Shown here: positions 1-6,105 of the stretch, in pieces | How the letters are laid out: each line of letters opens with the position of its first letter | How positions within the stretch are numbered: position 1 is the first letter of the stretch | Assembly: GCA_002307275.1 (NCBI GenBank) | Contig: DBTX01000002.1 | Span: forward strand, 1-7,176 | Length of the DNA: 7,176 bases | Reading direction: 5' to 3' | From: Hungateiclostridiaceae bacterium UBA1305 | GTDB lineage: Bacteria > Bacillota > Clostridia > Acetivibrionales > DTU013 | Position numbers and translations under genes: made by a program | Notes under the pieces: model-generated | What the model saw: the letters and a program-made list of their open reading frames with translations, nothing else | Told to the model about the DNA's origin: nothing | Databases searched by the model: none

Positions 1-143
1 GCAACGGTAATATCATCCGCTTTATTCAACCTGCACCAGCCGCAGACCACACCTCTCCTATCAGTTTCCCAACGCAGTGAATATTCTGTTCCAAGCTGCT
101 TTGCCATTCTTTCTTCAAAAATGTTTTTAGCTTCTTGTCCCAT
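1..143 (-). CDS. cooU: Probable NuoC/CooU-like 30-kDa hydrogenase subunit, N-terminal fragment (cut by window edge)
   Basis: This reading frame is too short for a normal ORF cutoff. It starts at the ATG at 143-141 and stays open to the window edge, giving about 47 residues that begin MGQEAKNIFEERMAKQLG. A clear Shine-Dalgarno sequence GGGGAG (157-152) sits 8 bases before the ATG. The start lies inside the end of cooX, a 17-base overlap in another frame, which suggests translational coupling. The visible part has an amphipathic N-terminal helix, then a stretch rich in Val and Trp (GVVCGWCRLNKADDITV) that could be the first beta strands of a NuoC-type fold. The fragment alone does not prove the family. 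The call rests mainly on gene order, because in coo operons the gene after cooX is cooU, the NuoC homologue that scaffolds the large subunit CooH. A separate EchD/HycE N-terminal-type protein would be an equivalent reading. Confidence 0.6.
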   Translation of the reverse strand, partial: MGQEAKNIFEERMAKQLGTEYSLRWETDRRGVVCGWCRLNKADDITV

Positions 144-663
144 CACATAAACTCCCCGCTTTCCATATAGCTTTTCCTACAGCTTTCCTACGGCACTTTT
201 CACACATTTTAGAAAGGCCCTTTGCATCTTCCTGTTTCCCGTAAACCACTTCAGAAAATTCAGGGACCAGGGGAATCATGGGCTCAGCGCAACATGAACA
301 AGGTTCATATTTTATGAAGCTGCTTTCAACATAGCTGTATTTTTCCTCCTGCAAATGAGCAGTGTGGTAATCGTTTGTCAGATGAATCGCCCCGGTTGGG
401 CAATAGTGCTCGCATAAACCGCAGAAAGCACAGGAATTATGCCACACCATAAAATCAATTCCGCTGCCGTCTTCTGCCTCTTTGATGCGTATTGCGCCAC
501 CGGCACAAACATGTTCACACATGTGACACGCCATGCAGGCCTTTGGATTATGCCGGATTTTACCGCGCAGCTTCTCCGGCACAAAGGTCTCTCCAAAGGG
601 ATATTTGTCAGTGGAAGGTCCTTTAAACAAATTTTTCAATGCTATCTTCAAAAACGAACTCAT
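127..663 (-). CDS. cooX: HycF/NuoI-like polyferredoxin subunit of group 4 hydrogenase (CooX-like)
   Basis: This 178-residue soluble iron-sulfur protein is expected to pass electrons from a ferredoxin-type donor to the small subunit CooL at the cytoplasmic face of the complex. Two 4Fe-4S motifs are visible. The first, at Cys43, 46, 49 and 53, has CxxCxxCxxxC spacing but Ala instead of Pro after the last Cys. The second, at Cys78, 81, 84 and 88, ends in CP. A third Cys group follows: CSCC at 122-125 and CEKC at 154-157. A similar C-terminal set, CxxC-like then CPEC, is known in E. coli HycF and may bind zinc or another cluster. The N-terminus (FLKIALKNLFKGPSTDKYPF) is typical of HycF/EchF proteins. 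The frame is open further upstream, to an ATG at 807, but that would overlap cooL by about 80 bases. The ATG at 663 has a strong AAGGGGG site 8 bases before it and fits the family N-terminus. The 61-base gap from cooL and the overlap with cooU place it in the operon. Confidence 0.88.
   Translation of the reverse strand: MSSFLKIALKNLFKGPSTDKYPFGETFVPEKLRGKIRHNPKACMACHMCEHVCAGGAIRIKEAEDGSGIDFMVWHNSCAFCGLCEHYCPTGAIHLTNDYHTAHLQEEKYSYVESSFIKYEPCSCCAEPMIPLVPEFSEVVYGKQEDAKGLSKMCEKCRRKAVGKAIWKAGSLCDGTRS
152..157 (-). promoter_or_regulatory. Ribosome binding site of cooU
   Basis: GGGGAG on the minus strand lies 8 bases upstream of the ATG at 143, inside the coding end of cooX. It decides the start. 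The other nearby ATG (148-146) is followed at once by a TGA and cannot be used. Confidence 0.7.
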
Positions 664-671
664 ACCAGCAT

Positions 672-678
672 CCCCCTT
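672..678 (-). promoter_or_regulatory. Ribosome binding site of cooX
   Basis: AAGGGGG on the minus strand lies 8 bases before the ATG at 663. It supports this start over the upstream in-frame Met codons (near 807 and 768), which lie within the cooL coding region. Confidence 0.75.
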
Positions 679-684
679 ATACAG

Positions 685-719
685 ATTTGCATTCAAATCA
701 ATACTAAATTGATGCAAAT
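685..719. repeat. Compound inverted repeat in the cooL-cooX gap
   Basis: ATTTGCAT (685-692) and its exact complement ATGCAAAT (712-719) flank a second perfect pair, ATCAAT (697-702) and ATTGAT (708-713), with a 5-base loop. The two pairs share bases 712-713, so they would form alternative stems or one stem with a bulge. In the transcript the structure would lie between the cooL stop (725) and the cooX ribosome binding site (672-678). There is no U-tract, so it is not an intrinsic terminator. It could tune cooX translation or mRNA processing; this is inference. Confidence 0.5.
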
Positions 720-724
720 TTGTC

Positions 725-1156
725 TTACACCCTCGTTTTCCAGATTTCAAGCGCTTTTGCAATTCCATCGATGATAGCCTGGGGACGGGGCGGACAACCC
801 GGAACATTCACATCTACCGGGATATAGGCATCGAGCGGACTTTCAATGGCATAACTGTCTCTGAACACTCCGCCTGATATCGGACAGATACCGACCGCTA
901 CTACTACCTTCGGATTTGGAATCTCATCAAATACACGGATTACCTTCTCCTTCACTACCGCAGTTACCGGTCCGGAAATCAATACGATATCGGCGTGTTT
1001 CGGACTGCCGCAGTACCTGCACCCCAGCCGCTCCACATCGTACCTTGGTATCAATGCCGTTGTGGCCATTTCTACATCACAGCCATTGCATGATCCGGCA
1101 TTGATTCGATAAATCCATGGAGATTTTTTCACGATTTGTTGAAGTAAATTAGCCAT
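725..1156 (-). CDS. cooL: NuoB-like small subunit of group 4 [NiFe] hydrogenase (CooL-like)
   Basis: This 143-residue protein carries the proximal 4Fe-4S cluster next to the catalytic large subunit. The ligand set is visible: SCNGCDVE with Cys23 and Cys26, Cys91 in VGICPISGG, and Cys121 in VPGCPPRP. The CxxC form of the first pair is the hydrogenase type (EchC, HycG, CooL), unlike the adjacent Cys-Cys of respiratory complex I NuoB. This places the complex in the energy-converting hydrogenase or related group. An extra CRYC pair (Cys46, Cys49) is also present. There is no signal peptide, so the protein is cytoplasmic, as expected for this family. The length is normal for a short group 4 small subunit. 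The ATG at 1156 follows GAGGT by 7 bases and lies 15 bases after the cooK stop. Whether the partner large subunit keeps its nickel ligands cannot be judged here. Confidence 0.92.
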   Translation of the reverse strand: MANLLQQIVKKSPWIYRINAGSCNGCDVEMATTALIPRYDVERLGCRYCGSPKHADIVLISGPVTAVVKEKVIRVFDEIPNPKVVVAVGICPISGGVFRDSYAIESPLDAYIPVDVNVPGCPPRPQAIIDGIAKALEIWKTRV

Positions 1157-1163
1157 ATAACAT

Positions 1164-1168
1164 ACCTC
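1164..1168 (-). promoter_or_regulatory. Ribosome binding site of cooL
   Basis: GAGGT on the minus strand lies 7 bases before the ATG at 1156. An earlier ATG (1163-1161) lies directly against the site and opens only a four-codon frame, so it is not the start. Confidence 0.65.
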
Positions 1169-1171
1169 ATT

Positions 1172-2140
1172 TCACAATTTCACAGAAAACATGGTTAAAA
1201 TCATACTGATCAAAGCTAACGCTGTAGGAAACAAAAGATAAAACTTAAATGCCTGATCCATACGCATTCTAGCCCTTGTCGCACGCACAACCGTAATTGT
1301 TACAGTAATTACAAGCAAGCATTTAATAATAAACCACAATAGATTGATCAACCAAAAGCCACCTAAAGCAGTGGGAAAAAACAAGGCGACAGCCAGTGCG
1401 GAAATTACCACCATTTTCAACCCGCCTGTCAGTTTGAACATCGAAAGCCCGGTCCCTGAATATTCCAACAAGGGGCCTTCCGCTATTTCCGTCTCCGCCT
1501 CAGGTATATCAAAGGGTACAACACCTATAGTTGCGGGAATGCAGCACATGAAAGCCAATACTGCCGGCAGCATGGTAATATCCAAAAGAAGCGGCCCATT
1601 CTGCTGCTGAAAGCTAATGATATCACCTAAAGAAAAGTCTCCCAGCTTCCCGTAGGCCATTCCTACCTTCATAGCTACTGTCAGGAAGACCATTAGTAAC
1701 GGTACTTCATATGCCATGGTCAAGGTCATTTCTCTTGACAGTCCCACAGCACTGTATGGTGAACCGGAAGCAGAGGCCCCGATCATTAAGGCAAGCGCCG
1801 GGGTAGCCAACAAGTATAGCAAAACCAAGAGATCGGCTGTATGATTGATACCGGCATACACCCCTGGAATGGGAATGAGTACAACTGCAACCAGCATACC
1901 CACAAATCCAAGCAACGGCGCAATTCTGAAAACGGTGTACTGCGCAGTCCGAGGAATCAGGGTTTCCTTTTGCTGAAGCTTGACCAAATCAATCAACGGC
2001 TGGTAAAGCGGAGGTCCTACACGTCTTTGCAAACGCGCATAAATTTTTCGGTCAGCTCCCATCAGTAATAATCCGAACAGAACGGCAAAGAGGCCGCCCG
2101 GAAAAAGGAACATGTTGAAAACCATTTTAACGGCATCCAT
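1172..2140 (-). CDS. cooK: NuoH/HycD-like membrane subunit of energy-converting hydrogenase (CooK-like)
   Basis: This 322-residue integral membrane protein has about eight hydrophobic segments. It anchors the peripheral arm and links electron transfer to the ion-translocating antiporter subunit. Family motifs are visible: DRKIYARLQRRVGPP (30-44), the NuoH amphipathic entry motif; SREMTLTMAYEVPLL (135-149), with membrane acidic residues Glu137 and Glu145; PFDIPEAETEIAEG (209-222) followed by EYSG (226-229), the cytoplasmic acidic loop facing the small subunit; and RATRARMRMDQ (286-296) near the C-terminus. The length matches EchB, HycD and CooK. The ATG at 2140 shares its A with the TAA stop of cooM (TAATG), and a near-perfect GAGGAGGTG lies 8 bases upstream inside cooM. 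The two proteins are therefore translationally coupled, as suits partners in the membrane. The family call is firm. The coo subgroup rests on gene order. Confidence 0.92.
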   Translation of the reverse strand: MDAVKMVFNMFLFPGGLFAVLFGLLLMGADRKIYARLQRRVGPPLYQPLIDLVKLQQKETLIPRTAQYTVFRIAPLLGFVGMLVAVVLIPIPGVYAGINHTADLLVLLYLLATPALALMIGASASGSPYSAVGLSREMTLTMAYEVPLLMVFLTVAMKVGMAYGKLGDFSLGDIISFQQQNGPLLLDITMLPAVLAFMCCIPATIGVVPFDIPEAETEIAEGPLLEYSGTGLSMFKLTGGLKMVVISALAVALFFPTALGGFWLINLLWFIIKCLLVITVTITVVRATRARMRMDQAFKFYLLFPTALALISMILTMFSVKL

Positions 2141-5100
2141 TATTTTTGCACCTCCTCACCGTTACCGAATATAGGCACAATGATCGCTTTGTGTATTTTT
2201 TTAATCATATTGTCAGGTGATTCGTACAAGTTTTGTGACGCCATATGGATATCATCCTCAGTCAAATCCGTAACTCCACAGGTATAAGCATTGGTATATC
2301 TTACCTTCCTGCTTCCTGTAAGTAGCCAGGCAACTCCGGCTGCCAGCGCCATCAGCATTAATGTTACAACAACACCGACCTGCCATGCGCCCAGAGGAGT
2401 ACTTATACCAGACAAGGTAAAGCTTGGTGCGGCAATTCCTGCCAAACCCAAGACCTTTGAGATAACAAGCATCGGCAGTCCAGGCATAATTCCGGAAAGA
2501 ATGCTTATTACCGACAATATCCCCATAGGCAGCAGCATCGTCCAAGGAGCTTCCTTGACATTTTCCAGCTTGCTGGGAAGCGTGCCAAAAAATGCTGAAT
2601 GCATGAATTTCACAAAGTAGGCCATCGATAAGACACTGCCCGCCAGTGAAAGCAGGGCTAGTACAACTTGGCCTTTTTCCATCGCCGCTTCATAAATCAG
2701 CCATTTCGAAGTGAAACCGCTAAATGGTGGTATGCCTGCCAGTGAAAGCGCACCTACCATAAAGAACATTAATGTCAGGGGCATCTTCCGACCCAATCCG
2801 CCGACTTCATCCAGATTCTTAACATGTGCCTGTACCATGATTGCACCGGCTGCCAGGAAGAGCAGGTCCTTAAAAAACATATGGTTTACAAAGTGCAGGA
2901 GTCCTCCGGAAAGGCCAAGTGTAGTTCCCAGGCTTATACCCAGAGTGACATAGCCGATCTGGCTTACAGTACTATAAATAAGCATCCTTTTAATTCCATT
3001 CTGTACAAGTGCCATGGCTCCGGCGCCGAGGATCGTAAGTCCGGCAATCCAGGATACTGCAAGCATGATCGCCGGCATATTGCCTCTCATGCCAAGCCTT
3101 CCTATTATCACAGCGCCTCCAAGGATAAAGAACAGCTTTGCCAGCCAGAACGGAGCGCTTTTCAAAAGTACCGACGAAATATATCCGCTGACAGGTGTCG
3201 GCGCCGTTGCAGGATGCATTTGATAATCGATTCGGAAAGGCAGTGTGGCTGCCTTCATCAGGAAACATACTGTCATAAGGATAATTCCAAATGCTGCAAT
3301 ACTTGTCGGCAAGTCATGCATTCGTCCGGCCAGCGTACTCATATCAAAAGTACCTGCATTTACAGTCAGCAAAAGTAATCCCAGGAAAGCCAAACTGGCT
3401 CCGATATAGTTGAAAAGAAAATACTTAAAGCCTTCTTTCAGAGAATCCTGAGTTTCCTCGTGGATAATCACAAAATACAGTGTCCAGCTACTCATGATTT
3501 CCCAAAAAATAAAGAAGGTAAAAAAATCTTTACTGGTTGCAACTCCGATAAGGCCGCCGATCATCATACTAAAAAACATGTAATAGCGGTTTTGGGCATG
3601 GCCATGAGCCATATATCCCAAAGAATAGAGCAAATTCAATACTCCGACGAAAGCAATCAATATTGCAAAACTAAGTGAATATATATCAAACTTCCCTGAT
3701 GAAACGACTAATGCAATCAAAGTAGCCGCCATAACCGCCACGGCAGTCCATCCGGCAGTCTTAGGAGAGCGCCTGCCAAGAAAGTAAGCTGCCAATCCAC
3801 CAAGCATAGGGATAATTATTATCAACGGCCAGGAAATCGCTATATTTGGAATAGCAGTTACTGCCATTTTTCCTTGGGCAGCAACGGCATCCGCTGCAGA
3901 TTTGACCAGACCCAGCGCCACCTGGGGGAACAACCCATTAAAGACCACCAGGCCAGTTAAAAGTCCCACCGGAATCAACATGGTAATCGGCCCTTCCTTC
4001 ACGGCAGGCCCCTCATATTTTTCAAAAAATACGGTTTTAATGATCCGAATATAGTAAATAGCGCCTATGATACTTCCCAAAAGTATCAGCGCGGCAAAAT
4101 ACCATAAGCCTGAGTGAACACAGGCATAAAGCATCAGGAACTTGCTGATGAACCCGCCAAATGGCGGTAATCCCATTAATGCCAGAATACCGATAGACAT
4201 ACAGCCGCAGGTAAAAGGCATCACCTTTCCGCTTCCTTTAAGCTTGACAATTTCCTGGGTCTTAACCCTGTGTATCAGGATGCCGACAGCAAGGAACACC
4301 ATTCCTTTCATGACAGCATGGTTCAACACATGGTAGATCCCGGCGACCATGCTAAGATAAGTTCCTATCCCTATGGTAACTATGATTTCACCGACCTGCG
4401 CCATGGTCGAATACGCCAACAGCCTTTTAATGTCTTTTTGCAGCAGCGCCATGATCTCGCCATAGAATAAGGTCAATATGCCAAGGATAGAGATGATCAA
4501 GCCGACAATTGAAAGTTTGCCTACCGAACCAATCTGGGTCAGCACGCCCAAACCAAAAACGGCAAACAGCACTCTGATCAGTCCATAAACGCCTACCTTG
4601 GTTAAAATACCTGACAGCATGGAGGATACCGGCGACGGAGCTGCGGGATGGGCTTCAGGCAGCCAGCCGTGCATCGGCACCAGGCCTGTCTTGACTCCTG
4701 CTCCTATTATGAACATTACTGCCAAGGCAAGCAGCAATTCGGGCGTCAAAGAATGAAGCCCGTTTGAAACCGCCAACATATCGAAGGTTCCCAGCTTGTG
4801 ATAGATAATAAGTATGGCGTACTGCATGAAATAAGCGCCAGTTGTACACATCATGAAGTACTTAAAGCCGGCCTTCAGGGCTTTCTCTGTCGGGTCATGA
4901 ACTACAAGCAGATAGGACGCCCAGGTCATCAACTCCCAGAACACATAGAAATTGCCGAATTGTGTGCTGGTTGCAACCCCGATCAGACTTCCCAGGGTAA
5001 GCAGCAGGAAAAAGAAGTAACGATTATTATGCTCCTTACCTTTAAAATATCCTATTGAATGGATTGCAACCATAAGTACGATAAAAGAAATTATCAGTGC

Positions 5101-5958
5101 AAATATCCTGGAAAGACCGTCAATACTCCCATTAAGCCAAACGAGCACCATCGTCGCCGCTGTAATACCAACAGCTAGCACCCCTCTCAGCTTTGGCAGG
5201 AAGTGGCTTATTGCAAACACCACAAATGCGCCGATATATGGAACCAAAACGAGAACCGGCCATGGCGTGTCAAAAGCCGGCAGCTTTGCAGGATTTGCGT
5301 TTCCGGGTGCCAGCCCCGCAAGGTTCTCAGCCAAGCGGATCATTGGTTCCGGAAACAGCGAAGTAAGCGCTGTCAAGATTCCCAGTAAGACGATTAAAAC
5401 ATTTAAAAACCCAGCAACACCTGCAGGTTTCTTTTCTGATTGGTCTGCAGGCTGTGAATCCTGTTCCTTTTGTTCAAAGCAAATACCCTGAATCAGACGT
5501 ATGAAGTACCATGCCTCGATAACACTCCCCACGATAGCCAGGGCAGCATAAATATAATAACCTTTTTCAATATTGGAATAGATGATAAGAAATTTACTTA
5601 CGGATCCTTTGAAAGGGGACAGACCCATTACCGAAAATATGCCGAAGGCAAAAAAGGTGGCCAGAAAGGGTGACTTTCTGCCTATTCCCCGCAGCTTTTC
5701 AATGCTACCGGAGCCGCCTAAGCTTATAATTGCCGCAGCAGCAATGAATACCATGCCACGCATCAGTATCTGGTATTCCAGATGAAGCCAGGCGCCGGTC
5801 TGTCCGGAATAAGTTCCGCTACCCAGGCCCAGCATGATATATCCGACTTCAGCGATTGTAGAAAACAGCAGTAGCCTCATTAACTTTTGTGACTGCTTTA
5901 AAGCAAGTATTTCAAAGAGCAGCAGAATTACAACACCGGTAATAGTCAATACACTCAT
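2140..5958 (-). CDS. cooM: Fused antiporter-like membrane subunit (NuoL/M/N, HycC type) with two and a half modules, CooM-like
   Basis: This 1272-residue polytopic membrane protein is the putative H+ or Na+ pump of the complex. Three homologous units are visible. Unit 1 (about 1-205) is only the second half of an antiporter module, from about TM9 to TM14, with Lys122 in SPFKGSVSK. Unit 2 (about 231-690) is complete: Glu342 in FWE (TM5), Lys423 in VKTGLVPMHGWLP (TM7), Lys454 in LTKVG (TM8), His547 in LNH and Lys606 in PPFGGFISK (TM12). Unit 3 (about 708-1215) is complete: Glu820 in FWE, Lys902 in MKAATLPF, Lys933 in LLKSA, His1026 in VNH and Lys1085 in PPFSGFTSK. The C-terminal tail with AYTCG (1224-1228) and LYESPDN is HycC/HyfB-like, so unit 3 is probably the part nearest CooK. 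Usual NuoL/M/N proteins have about 480-620 residues. A fused subunit of more than 1200 residues followed by K-L-X-U is the hallmark of CooM. GAGAGGTG lies 8 bases before the ATG at 5958, and no other start fits. The stop overlaps the cooK start. Confidence 0.9.
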   Translation of the reverse strand: MSVLTITGVVILLLFEILALKQSQKLMRLLLFSTIAEVGYIMLGLGSGTYSGQTGAWLHLEYQILMRGMVFIAAAAIISLGGSGSIEKLRGIGRKSPFLATFFAFGIFSVMGLSPFKGSVSKFLIIYSNIEKGYYIYAALAIVGSVIEAWYFIRLIQGICFEQKEQDSQPADQSEKKPAGVAGFLNVLIVLLGILTALTSLFPEPMIRLAENLAGLAPGNANPAKLPAFDTPWPVLVLVPYIGAFVVFAISHFLPKLRGVLAVGITAATMVLVWLNGSIDGLSRIFALIISFIVLMVAIHSIGYFKGKEHNNRYFFFLLLTLGSLIGVATSTQFGNFYVFWELMTWASYLLVVHDPTEKALKAGFKYFMMCTTGAYFMQYAILIIYHKLGTFDMLAVSNGLHSLTPELLLALAVMFIIGAGVKTGLVPMHGWLPEAHPAAPSPVSSMLSGILTKVGVYGLIRVLFAVFGLGVLTQIGSVGKLSIVGLIISILGILTLFYGEIMALLQKDIKRLLAYSTMAQVGEIIVTIGIGTYLSMVAGIYHVLNHAVMKGMVFLAVGILIHRVKTQEIVKLKGSGKVMPFTCGCMSIGILALMGLPPFGGFISKFLMLYACVHSGLWYFAALILLGSIIGAIYYIRIIKTVFFEKYEGPAVKEGPITMLIPVGLLTGLVVFNGLFPQVALGLVKSAADAVAAQGKMAVTAIPNIAISWPLIIIIPMLGGLAAYFLGRRSPKTAGWTAVAVMAATLIALVVSSGKFDIYSLSFAILIAFVGVLNLLYSLGYMAHGHAQNRYYMFFSMMIGGLIGVATSKDFFTFFIFWEIMSSWTLYFVIIHEETQDSLKEGFKYFLFNYIGASLAFLGLLLLTVNAGTFDMSTLAGRMHDLPTSIAAFGIILMTVCFLMKAATLPFRIDYQMHPATAPTPVSGYISSVLLKSAPFWLAKLFFILGGAVIIGRLGMRGNMPAIMLAVSWIAGLTILGAGAMALVQNGIKRMLIYSTVSQIGYVTLGISLGTTLGLSGGLLHFVNHMFFKDLLFLAAGAIMVQAHVKNLDEVGGLGRKMPLTLMFFMVGALSLAGIPPFSGFTSKWLIYEAAMEKGQVVLALLSLAGSVLSMAYFVKFMHSAFFGTLPSKLENVKEAPWTMLLPMGILSVISILSGIMPGLPMLVISKVLGLAGIAAPSFTLSGISTPLGAWQVGVVVTLMLMALAAGVAWLLTGSRKVRYTNAYTCGVTDLTEDDIHMASQNLYESPDNMIKKIHKAIIVPIFGNGEEVQK
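2149..2157 (-). promoter_or_regulatory. Strong ribosome binding site of cooK inside the end of cooM
   Basis: GAGGAGGTG on the minus strand is almost a full anti-16S match. It lies 8 bases before the cooK ATG and overlaps the last codons of cooM. It is the best Shine-Dalgarno sequence in the window. Confidence 0.8.
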
Positions 5959-5966
5959 AACATTCG

Positions 5967-5974
5967 CACCTCTC
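5967..5974 (-). promoter_or_regulatory. Ribosome binding site of cooM
   Basis: GAGAGGTG on the minus strand lies 8 bases before the ATG at 5958. An ATG at 5963-5961 is only three bases from the site and reads ATG-TTA-TGA, ending across the cooM start. The 5958 start is therefore the working one, and the cooM N-terminus is genuinely a half module rather than a mis-called start. Confidence 0.72.
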
Positions 5975-5992
5975 GCCTATTGTTTTCATTGC

Positions 5993-6029
5993 CTACCTAG
6001 AAAATATTTTTTACCCAGATTCTAGGTAG
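5993..6029. repeat. Perfect 10-bp inverted repeat in the cooM leader
   Basis: CTACCTAGAA (5993-6002) and TTCTAGGTAG (6020-6029) are exact reverse complements separated by 17 AT-rich bases. The repeat ends 18 bases before the cooM ribosome binding site. No T-run follows on either strand, so a rho-independent terminator is unlikely. It could be a regulator binding site or an RNA hairpin in the 5' leader. It does not look like the TGTCA-type palindrome known for the CO sensor CooA. The role is not known. Confidence 0.6.
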
Positions 6030-6033
6030 AACT

Positions 6034-6052
6034 CGCGCACACATGCGCGCGC
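6034..6052. repeat. Alternating purine-pyrimidine GC tract with a 6-bp hairpin
   Basis: Nineteen bases alternate strictly between pyrimidine and purine, mostly CG and CA steps. CGCGCA (6034-6039) and TGCGCG (6044-6049) form a perfect 6-bp stem with a 4-base loop. The tract stands out against the moderate base composition around it. It lies just upstream of the 10-bp inverted repeat, in the only sizeable gap before the operon. Such tracts can flip to Z-DNA or form a cruciform. Any role here is inference. Confidence 0.5.
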
Positions 6053-6105
6053 CAACCCGGCGTCATTTTCATCTTTTTGCTTTCCAGGCAAGCCGGGGTG
6101 GATGA

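Noticed and set aside
664..807. Extended N-terminus of cooX starting at the ATG at 807
   Set aside because: It would overlap cooL by about 80 bases and add 48 residues unlike any HycF/NuoI N-terminus. The ATG at 663 has a strong ribosome binding site and the family N-terminus.
2824..3378. A 184-codon open frame on the plus strand inside cooM, and other plus-strand frames of 60-110 codons across the window
   Set aside because: They are antisense to well-supported membrane-protein genes. Their translations are low in plausible domain content and rich in His, Gln, Lys and Cys as expected from antisense frames, and no operon context supports them.
2140..5958. A frameshift or assembly fusion joining separate nuoN, nuoM and nuoL genes
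   Set aside because: The frame is continuous over 1272 codons. No start with a ribosome binding site was noted at the unit borders, and one long subunit followed by K-L-X-U is the known CooM arrangement.
1..5958. Respiratory complex I (nuo) operon
   Set aside because: The small subunit has the hydrogenase-type CxxC pair rather than the adjacent Cys-Cys of NuoB. The ferredoxin is HycF-like with an extra C-terminal Cys set, and the order does not match nuoA-N.
5993..6029. Intrinsic terminator for the CCG-domain gene
   Set aside because: The stem is good, but no run of T follows on the minus strand (next bases GCAATGAAAAC), and none follows on the plus strand.
5959..6105. A sigma-54 or sigma-70 promoter before cooM (TTGGCGCG near 6048-6055, TAGAAT at 6020-6025)
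   Set aside because: The TTGGC element lacks a GC at the required -12 distance, and TAGAAT has no acceptable -35 box about 17 bases upstream. Neither is strong enough to list.
5959..6105. A CooA binding site (TGTCA-type palindrome) upstream of cooM
   Set aside because: No such palindrome is present in the gap. CO control by CooA is not supported by the visible sequence, though the promoter could lie further upstream.
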